Assembly (NCBI GenBank): GCA_030652995.1 | Contig: JAUSAG010000024.1 | Span: 1-64,000 of the forward strand | Origin: Methylotenera sp. | Lineage (GTDB): Bacteria > Pseudomonadota > Gammaproteobacteria > Burkholderiales > Methylophilaceae | Reading direction: 5' to 3' | Length of the DNA stretch: 64,000 bases | Shown: piece by piece, positions 1 through 8,848 of the stretch | Position numbering within the stretch: position 1 is the first letter of the stretch | Layout of the letters: the number at the start of each line of letters is the position of its first letter | Notes under the pieces: model-generated | What the model was told of the DNA's origin: nothing | What the model saw: the letters and a program-made list of their open reading frames with translations, nothing else | Database searches by the model: none | Program-made: the position numbers and the translations under genes

Positions 1-138
1 GATGGATATGGTTATTCACAATCAGGAGCCGTTAACGGGAGTAGTCGTGTTCAGGTTGGCTCCAGAGTCATGGTTGCTTCGCAACCAGCGCTCTACCTCA
101 CCGCCCTGAAGGGCGATGTTTCACGCGCAATTCGATGA
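1..138 (+). CDS. C-terminal end of an unidentified protein (partial, runs off the left edge)
   Basis: Frame 1 is open from the first base to a TGA at 136-138 and encodes 45 residues ending ...[13 protein letters not shown]. The stop overlaps the gmhA start in an ATGA arrangement (ATG at 135), so the two genes are probably co-transcribed and translationally coupled. I do not recognise the family from this short tail. The reading frame itself is supported only by being open and by the overlap with gmhA. Confidence 0.5.
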   Translation, partial: DGYGYSQSGAVNGSSRVQVGSRVMVASQPALYLTALKGDVSRAIR

Positions 139-710
139 ATAGTGCAAAAGGTTACGTTGATTATTTAAAAGGTGAACATGCTGCACACATGGCAATGTTT
201 AACGCACTAGAACCGCTGTTCCCGTTAATCAGTGACGTTGGCATTGCTATGCAAAATACCATTAAAAACGGGGGCAAAATTTTGCTGATGGGTAATGGTG
301 GTAGCGCAGCAGATAGTCAGCATATTGCGGCTGAAATTGTCGGACGCTTCAAAAAAGAGCGCAAAGGGTTACCTGCTATTGCACTCACTACTGACACCTC
401 AATTATCACCTCTGTTGGTAATGATTACGGCTATGACTATATTTTCGCCCGTCAAATAGAGGCCTTATGCAGGCCGGAGGACTTAGTCATCGGCCTTACC
501 ACAAGTGGTAATAGCGCAAATGTCGTCAGCGCGATTGTAGCTGCAAAAGCAATTGGCGCGACTACGGTCGGCTTAACTGGCGGCACTGGTGGCAAACTCA
601 AGGCACTATGTGACTACAATATTGTCATTCCATCCAATGTCACTGCGCGCATTCAAGAAGCACATATCTTTGTTGGACACTCGCTGTGCGAGATTTTAGA
701 GTCAGATTAA
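135..710 (+). CDS. gmhA: Phosphoheptose isomerase GmhA
   Basis: Converts sedoheptulose 7-phosphate to D-glycero-D-manno-heptose 7-phosphate, the first step towards the ADP-heptose used for the LPS inner core; cytoplasmic. The 191-aa product has the usual GmhA length and a single SIS sugar-isomerase domain. Visible family motifs are [11 protein letters not shown] (about residues 53-63), the TTSGNSANV phosphate-binding loop and the C-terminal [13 protein letters not shown] with the conserved Glu/His. The next gene, hldE, catalyses the following two enzymatic steps, so this is the start of a heptose biosynthesis cluster. The ATG at 135 overlaps the stop of the preceding gene. Confidence 0.96.
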   Translation: MNSAKGYVDYLKGEHAAHMAMFNALEPLFPLISDVGIAMQNTIKNGGKILLMGNGGSAADSQHIAAEIVGRFKKERKGLPAIALTTDTSIITSVGNDYGYDYIFARQIEALCRPEDLVIGLTTSGNSANVVSAIVAAKAIGATTVGLTGGTGGKLKALCDYNIVIPSNVTARIQEAHIFVGHSLCEILESD

Positions 711-736
711 GGCAAACCTAACGCTACAACGACATC

Positions 737-795
737 CCGACGGAAGTCGGCATTTAGTGACGTTGAAAAGACACTGGTTCCGACTTTCGTCGGAA
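737..795. repeat. Paired small hairpins between gmhA and hldE
   Basis: Two stem-loops lie in the gmhA-hldE gap. The first is CCGAC-GGAA-GTCGG (737-750). The second is a 7-bp stem TTCCGAC/GTCGGAA with a TTTC loop (778-795). Both carry the same CCGAC/GTCGG core in similar context, which suggests a dispersed REP-like palindrome rather than a gene-specific terminator. No strong T-tract follows either hairpin. They could protect the gmhA mRNA 3' end. Confidence 0.55.
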
Positions 796-857
796 TGATA
801 AAGTGAATATGACATGTTAAATGTATAATCTGACTTAAATATGCAATGTGATTCACC

Positions 858-2318
858 ATGACCCAACAAAAACTTCTCGATACTGTTAAATATTTTGGCA
901 CCCTCTCCCATCACGCACTAGTGATTGGCGACGTCATGCTAGACCGCTACTTAATGGGTGAAGTCAGCCGTATTTCACCAGAAGCACCAGTGCCCATTGT
1001 ATTGGTAAAGTCGCAACAAGACCGCGCTGGTGGCGCGGCCAACGTAGCGGCTAATTTGGCATTACTCGGCATTAAAACGCATATCATCGGCTGTGTAGGA
1101 AATGATAACGAAGCTAAAATTTTGCTGAATTTAATGACTGATGTCGGCATAGATGTCACCAGTATGATTCACTCTAAATGGCGACCTACAATTGCTAAAA
1201 CACGGATTTTAGGTGGACATCAACAAATGATGCGCCTAGACCAAGAGGACAATACCACTTATACCGCCGATGAAAATACGCAATTACTCAAAGCCATTCA
1301 GCAACAACTATCGTTAAAACCAGCTATTCTGATATTGTCGGACTATGCCAAAGGTCTATTAAGCACAGAGATTTGCCAGTACATCATTTCAGCATGTCAT
1401 GCACAAGGCATTCCTGTGCTAGTTGATCCTAAAGGTCATGATTACAGCAAATACAGTAGCGCCACCGCGCTTACTCCAAACAAAAAAGAGACCGCAGAAG
1501 CCTGCTTTACAACAACGCAAGATCCCAGATTAATAGACAAAGCCGTAGCGCTTAAAAACAGTCTTAATCTGCAATTTTTAGTAGTCACCCGTGGTGAAGA
1601 AGGTATTTCCTTAATTGACGAGACTACGCACCTGCTACCCGCTGCTGCCAAACAAGTGTTTGATGTTTCAGGTGCAGGTGACACCGTGATTGCAACCCTT
1701 GCCGCCGGCATGATGCATCACTTACCCCCTTTAGAAAGTTTGCAACTGGCAAATATTGCCGCTGGCGTGGTAGTCGGAAAAGTGGGCACGGTGCCAATTA
1801 GCCGAGATGGTTTAATTGATGCTCTCACCAGCGAGCAAACATCAGAACAAGCGCATAAAATTTGTGATTTAAACCAACTCACTCGAAAAGTTGAAGCTTG
1901 GAAAAAAAACAATCAAAAAATAGTATTCACTAATGGCTGCTTCGATTTACTCCACGCAGGACATGTCACCTATTTAGAATCTGCCAAAAAACGTGGTGAC
2001 AAATTGATTCTAGGTTTAAATACCGACCGCTCCGTAAGCGCACTTAAAGGTCCATCCAGACCCGTAGTTAATGAAAATGATCGTGCACGCGTACTGGCTG
2101 CACTGGAATCTGTTGATGCCGTCATTTTATTTGATGAAGATACGCCTTTAAATTTAATCAACACGATAAAGCCCGATGTGATTGCCAAAGGCAGCGATTA
2201 CACTGCGGATCAAGTGGTAGGTGGCAAAGAAGTGCTATCTTGGGGCGGTGAAATTGCCTTAATTGATTTAGTTGCAGGGCGCAGCACCACTGGGATTTTA
2301 AACAAAATTGCGAGTTAG
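858..2318 (+). CDS. hldE: Bifunctional heptose-7-phosphate kinase / heptose-1-phosphate adenylyltransferase HldE
   Basis: Makes ADP-D-glycero-beta-D-manno-heptose in two steps: phosphorylation of heptose 7-phosphate at C1 and, after GmhB dephosphorylation, adenylylation. The 486-aa length matches the fused HldE form. The N-terminal ribokinase/PfkB domain (about residues 10-320) shows GGAANVAANLALLG and the C-terminal kinase signature SGAGDTVIATLAAG. The C-terminal nucleotidyltransferase (about 350-486) shows FTNGCFDLLHAGH and KGSDY. It lies between gmhA and waaF. No gmhB is seen next to it, although the HAD phosphatase at 3443-4105 lies close by. Confidence 0.96.
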   Translation: MTQQKLLDTVKYFGTLSHHALVIGDVMLDRYLMGEVSRISPEAPVPIVLVKSQQDRAGGAANVAANLALLGIKTHIIGCVGNDNEAKILLNLMTDVGIDVTSMIHSKWRPTIAKTRILGGHQQMMRLDQEDNTTYTADENTQLLKAIQQQLSLKPAILILSDYAKGLLSTEICQYIISACHAQGIPVLVDPKGHDYSKYSSATALTPNKKETAEACFTTTQDPRLIDKAVALKNSLNLQFLVVTRGEEGISLIDETTHLLPAAAKQVFDVSGAGDTVIATLAAGMMHHLPPLESLQLANIAAGVVVGKVGTVPISRDGLIDALTSEQTSEQAHKICDLNQLTRKVEAWKKNNQKIVFTNGCFDLLHAGHVTYLESAKKRGDKLILGLNTDRSVSALKGPSRPVVNENDRARVLAALESVDAVILFDEDTPLNLINTIKPDVIAKGSDYTADQVVGGKEVLSWGGEIALIDLVAGRSTTGILNKIAS

Positions 2319-2332
2319 GGTTTGGGTAAGAA

Positions 2333-2374
2333 CGAATTTATTCGCGATTGCAATAATAATTGCGAATAAATTCG
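2333..2374. repeat. 13-bp perfect inverted repeat between hldE and waaF
   Basis: CGAATTTATTCGC (2333-2345) and its exact reverse complement (2362-2374) flank a 16-nt AT-rich loop that contains further short complementarity. It lies 15 bp after the hldE stop and about 20 bp before waaF. No T-run follows on either strand, so it looks more like a dispersed palindromic element or an mRNA-stabilising hairpin than an intrinsic terminator. Confidence 0.6.
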
Positions 2375-2395
2375 CTCCAATGAACGCTATCCACT

Positions 2396-3433
2396 ATGTC
2401 TAATAAAGAAAAAATATTAATTTTAGGCCCAGCTTGGGTGGGCGACATGGTGCTGGCACAAAGCCTCTTCAAAACCCTTAAAGCTAACAATTCTAACTGT
2501 GTTATAGATGTTGCCGCACCCGTTTGGACGCTGCCACTACTAGAGCGCATGCCTGAAGTGTCAGGCAAAATTGCATTACCATTCAAACACAAACAACTCG
2601 CTTTTTTTGAGCGCATTAAATTTGGCAAAACCCTAAAAAACCAAGGCTACACACAAGCCATCATCCTCACTAACTCATTCAAATCAGCCTTACTACCTTG
2701 GGCGGCTGGCATTAAAAGACGCACTAGTTACTTAGGTGAAATGCGCTACGGTTTGATTAACGACATTCGACCATTGGATAAAACCAAGCTCAAAATGACG
2801 GTCGAGCGGTTTGTAAATTTAGGCTTAGCAAAAGGTCAAAATTTACCCGCCACCATTCCTAACCCGGCAATGCTTTCTAACCAAGTGCATGCGCAAGCAA
2901 CACTTAATAAACATGGCTTACTTCAGCCTAACGCTAAAGTGCTTGGCCTTTGCCCAGGCGCAGAATATGGTGAAGCCAAACGATGGCCCGCACAATATTA
3001 CGCGGAGGTTGCAAATGTAGCGCTCGACAAAGGCTGGCAAGTTTGGTTGTTTGGTTCGGATAAAGACCTCCCCGTCACCACCAGCATCAACCAACTTACA
3101 AAAAACCGCTGCGTGGATTTTGGCGGAAAAACTAAATTAGGCGAAGCAATTGATTTAATGTCGCTGTGCGACACCATCATCAGTAATGACTCAGGACTCA
3201 TGCATGTTGCTGCAGCACTGGATAAAAAACTGATCGCAATATATGGCTCATCAGACCCACACCACACGCCGCCAATGCACCCCAAAGCAGTGATAGAATA
3301 CTTAGACTTGGATTGTAGCCCTTGCTTTCAGCGTGAGTGTCCATTACAAGGTATGGACAAACAATTAGCCTGCCTAAAAGGCATTACGCCACAGCGGATT
3401 GCACAACATTTAATCACAGATGGAATCAACTAG
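2396..3433 (+). CDS. waaF: ADP-heptose:LPS heptosyltransferase II (WaaF)
   Basis: Glycosyltransferase family 9 enzyme that adds the second heptose to the LPS inner core at the cytoplasmic face of the inner membrane. The 345-aa product has the family's usual length. Visible signatures are the N-terminal GPAWVGDMVLAQSL loop, the mid-protein CPGAEYGEAKRWP motif that WaaF proteins share at the start of the nucleotide-sugar domain, and DSGLMHVAAAL near the C-terminus. Its donor is the product of the upstream hldE. Its partner heptosyltransferase I (waaC) is at 13509-14483, so the LPS core genes are spread over about 14 kb with unrelated genes between. Confidence 0.93.
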   Translation: MSNKEKILILGPAWVGDMVLAQSLFKTLKANNSNCVIDVAAPVWTLPLLERMPEVSGKIALPFKHKQLAFFERIKFGKTLKNQGYTQAIILTNSFKSALLPWAAGIKRRTSYLGEMRYGLINDIRPLDKTKLKMTVERFVNLGLAKGQNLPATIPNPAMLSNQVHAQATLNKHGLLQPNAKVLGLCPGAEYGEAKRWPAQYYAEVANVALDKGWQVWLFGSDKDLPVTTSINQLTKNRCVDFGGKTKLGEAIDLMSLCDTIISNDSGLMHVAAALDKKLIAIYGSSDPHHTPPMHPKAVIEYLDLDCSPCFQRECPLQGMDKQLACLKGITPQRIAQHLITDGIN

Positions 3434-3442
3434 AGCAAGCAC

Positions 3443-4105
3443 TTAACGAAGTAGGCTTTTTACATTAAGGGCAACAACAATGTTTTCTTGTGCGCAAAAA
3501 ATTTTCCAATCGGCCACCTCAGTCCAATCACTTAAGAATACAAAGTCTAATCCTGCACGTGTTGCAGCTTCAAAGTCATATTTACTGTCGCCAATAAACA
3601 AAGCTGGAAGCTGCAAATTTCCGCTAGCCTTTTCGCGAGCCAATACTGTGTCTTTATTATCAGGGCTCCCAAATAAGCCTCCATCAAAATACTTTGCTAG
3701 ATCACGCTTAGCAAACAAAGTGCGAATTTCTTGCTGATCACCACCCGAGAGTATCATCCAGTTTGCTTGTGGCGTAATGTCACGTAGGGCAACCAATCCG
3801 TCAGCAACACCGCATTCCATCAAACCAACTTCTAACTCGCGTGCAAACTCATTCAATAACGCCTGGATGGCGCCATCTGTGACAGGTTGATGCACGATCT
3901 CGCGTAAATAATAATCAAACTTGTGGTAACGAGAAATACCACCCAGCCTCACGTGGTAATCAACCAAAGCTTGCGCTTCGACATCTGTTGCACCTAGATT
4001 TTTTGCTGTGCGAAAATAAGCCTCTGTCTTGACTACGTTTGAATCAAGGACAACACCATCGCAATCAAACACGATAGATTTATACTTTTTGATGTCTATT
4101 TGCAA
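3443..4105 (-). CDS. HAD-superfamily phosphatase
   Basis: 220-aa haloacid-dehalogenase-like hydrolase, probably a small-molecule phosphatase. HAD motif I is FDCDGVVLDSN with the nucleophile Asp (about residues 13-22), motif II is the Ser of LSGGDQ, and motif III/IV is GDSKYDFEAATRAGL. A helical cap lies between motifs I and II, as in phosphoglycolate-phosphatase-type enzymes. It is convergent with waaF, with only 9 bp between the two stops. Its position beside hldE makes sugar-phosphate chemistry plausible, but its sequence does not identify it as GmhB. The substrate is unknown. Confidence 0.8.
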   Translation of the reverse strand: MQIDIKKYKSIVFDCDGVVLDSNVVKTEAYFRTAKNLGATDVEAQALVDYHVRLGGISRYHKFDYYLREIVHQPVTDGAIQALLNEFARELEVGLMECGVADGLVALRDITPQANWMILSGGDQQEIRTLFAKRDLAKYFDGGLFGSPDNKDTVLAREKASGNLQLPALFIGDSKYDFEAATRAGLDFVFLSDWTEVADWKIFCAQENIVVALNVKSLLR

Positions 4106-4138
4106 ATCTTATTCCTAACCTTTAAAACCCAATAGAAA

Positions 4139-4171
4139 CGGGCTTTGCACTACAACCTAGTACAAAGCCCG
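4139..4171 (-). terminator. Rho-independent terminator downstream of eda
   Basis: CGGGCTTTG (4139-4147) pairs with CAAAGCCCG (4163-4171), and the loop contains an additional ACTA/TAGT pairing. On the minus strand a short T-rich stretch follows. It lies just after the eda stop at 4229 and before the HAD phosphatase start at 4105, so it separates the two transcripts. Confidence 0.75.
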
Positions 4172-4228
4172 ATATAACTTGCAAGTATCGCAGTTAGCTA
4201 AACTAACTAACCGTTAAAATCTCCCAAT

Positions 4229-4855
4229 TTACGCAGCTTTAATCGCACTCGCCTCTTTAGCTAACTTAGTGATATGCGCCCAATCACCACGCGCCACTGC
4301 ATCTGCCGGGGTTAGCCAAGTACCTCCACAAACCACTACATTAGGTAGGCTCAAAAATTGTGGTGCAGAGTCAACCGTTACGCCACCTGTAGGGCAAAAC
4401 TTAACATCGCCAAACGGACCTGAAAAACCTTTGAGTAAGTTGATACCGCCTACAGCTACTGCTGGGAATAATTTCAAGAAATAATAATCATCAGCATTCG
4501 CCATCATAATTTCAGAGCCAGTAGAAACACCTGGTAATAATGGCAAACCGATTTTACGTGCGAATTGACCTAGCTCACTGGTGTAACCTGGGCTTACGGC
4601 AAATTTACAACCTGCATCAAGTGAGGCTTGGGCATCTTTAAGGTTACGTACAGTACCTGAACCCAAAATTGCATCCGGCACATGCTTAGCAATGGCTTCC
4701 ATGCCCGCGAGTGCGCATGATGTACGAAGTGTGACTTCCAGCACTCTAATACCACCTGCGAGTAGTGCTTCGGCCATCGGAACGGCATCTTCCACTCTGT
4801 TGATCACGATCACTGGGATCACTGGGCCGTAATTGGCTAAATCTAATGTACTCAT
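4229..4855 (-). CDS. eda: KDPG / KHG aldolase (Eda)
   Basis: Class I aldolase cleaving 2-keto-3-deoxy-6-phosphogluconate to pyruvate and glyceraldehyde 3-phosphate, the last step of the Entner-Doudoroff branch. In RuMP methylotrophs this is a cleavage route for C6 sugars. The 208-aa product has normal length. Visible features are the Glu of RVLEVTLRT (about residues 37-45), GSGTVRN, and the Schiff-base lysine in YYFLKLFPA (about 131). It lies downstream of edd in the same direction, but 223 bp away, with a palindromic repeat in the gap (4901-4920). Confidence 0.95.
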   Translation of the reverse strand: MSTLDLANYGPVIPVIVINRVEDAVPMAEALLAGGIRVLEVTLRTSCALAGMEAIAKHVPDAILGSGTVRNLKDAQASLDAGCKFAVSPGYTSELGQFARKIGLPLLPGVSTGSEIMMANADDYYFLKLFPAVAVGGINLLKGFSGPFGDVKFCPTGGVTVDSAPQFLSLPNVVVCGGTWLTPADAVARGDWAHITKLAKEASAIKAA

Positions 4856-4900
4856 TTTTTCTACCTCTAATTTTAATTTATTTTTACTGGATTCTCACTT

Positions 4901-4920
4901 CCCTTTGACAAGCTCAGGGA
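4901..4920. repeat. Dispersed palindromic repeat, copy 1
   Basis: CCCTTTGACAAGCTCAGGGA in the edd-eda gap. A related copy in the opposite orientation lies at 57561-57581 (TCCCTGAACTCGGTCGAAGGG), also in an intergenic position. Both share a CCCTTyGACnnGnTCAGGGA core. Repeats with this core are common in proteobacterial intergenic regions. Confidence 0.55.
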
Positions 4921-5078
4921 ACGGCGGGAATGTTAGTTTGATATTTTGGTTGGTTCTATTTTATGATAAATGGTCACCTAAACTTTGATAATCAGCCGAG
5001 AACTAGGCACATGAGTGCAGACAGTACGAGTACTACGGCAAGCGAAATATAACGACGTTATCGGTTGATTTGCAAAGT

Positions 5079-6908
5079 TTACAACCAAGTGATTGCGCCT
5101 TCTTCAGCGGATAATACATTTTTACGCATACCACCAAATAACTCACGTCCAAAGCCGTGTGCATTGCTATGGCGTTTACTGTCTGAAAGCTCGGCTACTT
5201 CACGTTCTGCCCATTCATCTTCATCGACCAGCACATTAACCATGCCAACTGTTGCGTTTAAACGAATAATATCGCCATCTCGCACTTTAGCTAGCGGGCC
5301 ACCGGCAGATGCTTCTGGCGTTAGATGAATTGCGGCTGGGATTTTGCCTGAAGCACCACTCATGCGGCCATCGGTCACAATAGCCACTCTAAAGCCTTTG
5401 TTTTGTAGAACGGCTAACGGCGGCGTTAGTTTATGTAATTCAGGCATGCCATTGGCTTTAGGACCTTGGAAGCGGACCACGGCAATAAAGTCTTTTTCCA
5501 GCTCACCGCGATCAAATGCTGCTAATAATTCTTCCTGTGCATCAAACACAATAGCAGGCGCCTCGATAATATGGCGATCTTCTGGCACGGCGGAAATTTT
5601 AATGACACTACGGCCTAGGTTACCTTTAAGCAAACGTAAACCGCCAGACTCATTAAATGGGAACGCTGCAGTACGCACGATAGTTTCATCAGGACTATCT
5701 TTAGGCAAGCCTTTCCAAATGATAGATTTATTATTATCTGCATCTATAGCCAGCGTTGGCAACTTGCCATAATCACGCAAACCTCCATAAGCCACAGTGA
5801 ACACATCCGGGAACATATAGCCCGCATCAATCAACTCACGAATGACGAATGCAGGGCCACCCGCAGATTGGAACTCGTTCACATCGGCTTTGCCATTTGG
5901 GTACACACTCGCCAATAGCGGTGTGGTTTTTGCAAGGTGATAAAAATCTGTCCAATCGATCATAATGCCCGCTGCACGCGCAATGGCTACCCAATGAATA
6001 AGATGATTGGTAGAGCCGCCGGTGGCTAACAAAGCTACCATTGCATTCACAATCACATGCTCGTCGACCAATCGACCAATCGGTGTAAATTGTTTTTTCT
6101 TGGTATTTTCTAGCACCATTTTCACCGCTTCACGTGTAAGCAATTCGCGCATACCATCATGTGGATGCACAAACGCAGCGCCTGGCACATGTAAACCCAT
6201 GGCTTCCATCAGCATTTGATTGCTATTTGCAGTACCATAGAACGTACAGGTGCCTGCACCATGATAAGCAGCAGACTCTGACGCCAACAATTCTGAGCGG
6301 CCGATTTTACCTTGCGCGTATTGTTCACGCACTTTTGATTTAGTGGTGTTATCTATCCCTGTACTCATTGGGCCTGCCGGCACAAACACACAGGGCAAAT
6401 GGCCAAACTGCAATGCGCCAATTAATAGACCCGGTACGATTTTATCGCACACGCCAAGCAATAATGCAGCATCAAACACATCGTGTGAAAGCGCAATGGC
6501 GGTACTCATGGCAATGGTGTCGCGGCTAAAAAGTGATAGCTCCATGCCTGGCTCGCCTTGGGTGATGCCATCACACATGGCTGGCACACCACCCGCCACT
6601 TGCACGGTTGCGCCATATTTATGCGCTTCATCTCTGATGATATCCGGGTAATTAACATAAGGCTGGTGCGCTGACAGCATTTCATTGTAGGCAGTCACAA
6701 TACCAATATTAGGTGCTTTTTCTACTATTACACGCAACTTATCGTTAGCTGGCATGGCGGCAAAAGCATGTGCTACGTTCGCACAGCCCAAGCGGTCGGC
6801 ACCGCGTGGTCGATTCACAATTTCGTCTAAACGATGCAAATAAGCCGTACGCGTTGGACGGCTTTTTTCTATGATACGTTCAGTCACTTCTAAATGGGAT
6901 TGTTTCAT
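5079..6908 (-). CDS. edd: 6-Phosphogluconate dehydratase (Edd)
   Basis: Dehydrates 6-phosphogluconate to KDPG; an IlvD/Edd-family iron-sulfur enzyme of the cytoplasm. The 609-aa length is typical. The family motifs are clear: [13 protein letters not shown] near residue 73, [22 protein letters not shown] with a cluster cysteine, [18 protein letters not shown] with another, [21 protein letters not shown] with the third, and [16 protein letters not shown] near the C-terminus. It pairs with eda downstream. No zwf or pgl gene is in the window. Confidence 0.96.
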   Translation of the reverse strand: MKQSHLEVTERIIEKSRPTRTAYLHRLDEIVNRPRGADRLGCANVAHAFAAMPANDKLRVIVEKAPNIGIVTAYNEMLSAHQPYVNYPDIIRDEAHKYGATVQVAGGVPAMCDGITQGEPGMELSLFSRDTIAMSTAIALSHDVFDAALLLGVCDKIVPGLLIGALQFGHLPCVFVPAGPMSTGIDNTTKSKVREQYAQGKIGRSELLASESAAYHGAGTCTFYGTANSNQMLMEAMGLHVPGAAFVHPHDGMRELLTREAVKMVLENTKKKQFTPIGRLVDEHVIVNAMVALLATGGSTNHLIHWVAIARAAGIMIDWTDFYHLAKTTPLLASVYPNGKADVNEFQSAGGPAFVIRELIDAGYMFPDVFTVAYGGLRDYGKLPTLAIDADNNKSIIWKGLPKDSPDETIVRTAAFPFNESGGLRLLKGNLGRSVIKISAVPEDRHIIEAPAIVFDAQEELLAAFDRGELEKDFIAVVRFQGPKANGMPELHKLTPPLAVLQNKGFRVAIVTDGRMSGASGKIPAAIHLTPEASAGGPLAKVRDGDIIRLNATVGMVNVLVDEDEWAEREVAELSDSKRHSNAHGFGRELFGGMRKNVLSAEEGAITWL

Positions 6909-7012
6909 AATTTAGATACTCTACTCAGATAGCCAACTTGCGGAACTTAGTAAAAACTTAACTAAGTTAAGAAAAAACATTAACCCCAATTATCGCTAAA
7001 CTGAGGCTTATC

Positions 7013-7051
7013 GTCAAACAAAAGCCGCTGATTAGGCGGCTTTTGTTTGAC
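7013..7051. terminator. Strong hairpin terminator between carbamoyltransferase and edd genes
   Basis: A perfect 16-bp inverted repeat (7013-7028 with 7036-7051) with a 7-nt loop. The GCCGC/GCGGC stem base is extended by AAAA/TTTT and so can act in both directions. It lies between the carbamoyltransferase stop (7083) and the edd start (6908) and insulates the two minus-strand genes. Confidence 0.85.
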
Positions 7052-7082
7052 GTAAATTGATAGGCATTTAATCGCTATCCAT

Positions 7083-8801
7083 TCATTTTTTAGTCACCAG
7101 CACGTCCTCCATGATTAAATACTCCAGGTCGCAGCCATAAAACATATCCAGCGCATCTTTAGGTGAGCAAATCATCGGCTCACCACGGCGATTAAGTGAG
7201 GTATTTAATACCACCGGCACACCGCGTAGCTGCTCAAGATGCTCAATCAGTGCGTAGTACCGTGGATTAGTTTCACGCGTCACCACTTGCACACGGGCGG
7301 TGCCGTCCTCATGCACTACTTCAGGAATACGCGATTTCCAAGCATCATTCACGTTAAAGGTAAATGTCATGTAAGGCGCAGGATGTTCAGTTTGTAAAAT
7401 ATCCACGGCAACGCGGTCTAAGATACTCGGACAAAATGGACGCCAGCGTTCGCGATATTTAATTTGTGCGTTAATGCGGTCTGCCACGCCTGGGTAGCTA
7501 GGGTCGCCCAAAATACTACGACAACCCAAAGAACGCGGACCAAATTCCATGCGACCTTGTAGCCATGCCAAGGGGTTGCCACTTGCCAACAACTCCGCGC
7601 CTTTTTGAGCTGCGTTCTCTACGCGGGTAAAAACAGGTTTTTCAGGATGCGCTTCACATGCGGCGATACATTCTTCTGTCGTGTAGGCTGGGCCTAAATA
7701 AGCATGTTCCATTTTTGGAATCGTCTCGCCTGCCAAATGCGCTGCATAAGTAGCCGCGCCCAGTGAGGTGCCATTATCACCAGATGCTGGCTGCACAAAC
7801 AACTCTTTAACATGCGGCATGGCAATAATGCGTTGATTCAATTTCACGTTGAGCGCTACACCGCCCGCCATGGCGATACGCCCAGTTTCTTTAATAATAT
7901 CGCCTAGATAATAATCAATCATCTTTAGCGCAACATCTTCTAACAAGGCCTGTACAGACGCCGCATAGTGAATGTACGGATCATCGATTTCATCACCATG
8001 TCGTTTAGGGCCTAGCCACTCAATGAGTTCTGGCGTGAAATAATAGCCTTTACCGTTTTCTTTATAGCGGCGCAAACCAACTACATTTACCAACTTGGTA
8101 TTGACGGTCAACTCACCATCTTCAAACGTCACTAAGCGCGATAAATCATACTTACTAGCATCGCCGTAAGGTGCCATGCCCATCACTTTAAACTCACCGT
8201 CCAACATATCAAAACCAAGATATTCGGTGATCGCACCATACATACCGCCTAATGAATCTGGATCGTAAAACTCTTTAATTTTATGGATTTTTCCGTTTTC
8301 ACCATAACCAAAAAAGGTAGTCGCGTACTCACCTTTGCCATCAATGCCAACAATGGCTGTTTTTTCTTTAAATCCGCTTAAATGATACGCACTGGAAGCA
8401 TGCGCCAAGTGATGCTCAACGGGGACAAACTTAGCCTTGGTTAAGCCTAAGTCTGCCATTAACTCCAATGACTTGTCACGATTACGACGGAAACGGCGAT
8501 TGCCGTTAAATAACGCATCTAAAGCGCGGTCTGGTGCATACCAGTGTCGCTTGGCATAATGCCAACGCGCCTTGGAGGTAAGTGGGATTTCAGCATAAGG
8601 GAAAGCAACAATATCAACATCTTCAGGCTTAACCCCCGCTTGCCGCATGCAGAACTTAGCGGCCTCGTAAGGAAACTGATTTTTAGCGTGTTTATCACGA
8701 ATAAATCGCTCTTCTTCTGCTGCCGCAATAATTTTGCCATCTACTAAAATAGCCGCCGAAGCGTCATGGCCTAATGCACCTGATAAACCTAATACAATCA
8801 T
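7083..8801 (-). CDS. NodU/CmcH-family carbamoyltransferase
   Basis: 572-aa O-carbamoyltransferase that moves the carbamoyl group of carbamoyl phosphate to a hydroxyl, here probably of a sugar. The N-terminal YrdC/Kae1-like ASKHA domain starts LGLSGALGHDASAAIL and carries EHHLAHASSAY, AIVGIDGKGE and MAGGVALNVKLN. The C-terminal domain contains RMEFGPRSLGCRSILGDP and NTSLNRRGEPM. It sits in the LPS-core neighbourhood, next to a kinase-type LPS gene. Carbamoylation of an LPS or exopolysaccharide sugar is therefore the likeliest role, but the acceptor cannot be told from sequence. Confidence 0.9.
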   Translation of the reverse strand: MIVLGLSGALGHDASAAILVDGKIIAAAEEERFIRDKHAKNQFPYEAAKFCMRQAGVKPEDVDIVAFPYAEIPLTSKARWHYAKRHWYAPDRALDALFNGNRRFRRNRDKSLELMADLGLTKAKFVPVEHHLAHASSAYHLSGFKEKTAIVGIDGKGEYATTFFGYGENGKIHKIKEFYDPDSLGGMYGAITEYLGFDMLDGEFKVMGMAPYGDASKYDLSRLVTFEDGELTVNTKLVNVVGLRRYKENGKGYYFTPELIEWLGPKRHGDEIDDPYIHYAASVQALLEDVALKMIDYYLGDIIKETGRIAMAGGVALNVKLNQRIIAMPHVKELFVQPASGDNGTSLGAATYAAHLAGETIPKMEHAYLGPAYTTEECIAACEAHPEKPVFTRVENAAQKGAELLASGNPLAWLQGRMEFGPRSLGCRSILGDPSYPGVADRINAQIKYRERWRPFCPSILDRVAVDILQTEHPAPYMTFTFNVNDAWKSRIPEVVHEDGTARVQVVTRETNPRYYALIEHLEQLRGVPVVLNTSLNRRGEPMICSPKDALDMFYGCDLEYLIMEDVLVTKK

Positions 8802-8848
8802 TGAGTTAACTCTACTAAATTATTAGTCGAACTTTATGTAAATAAAAT

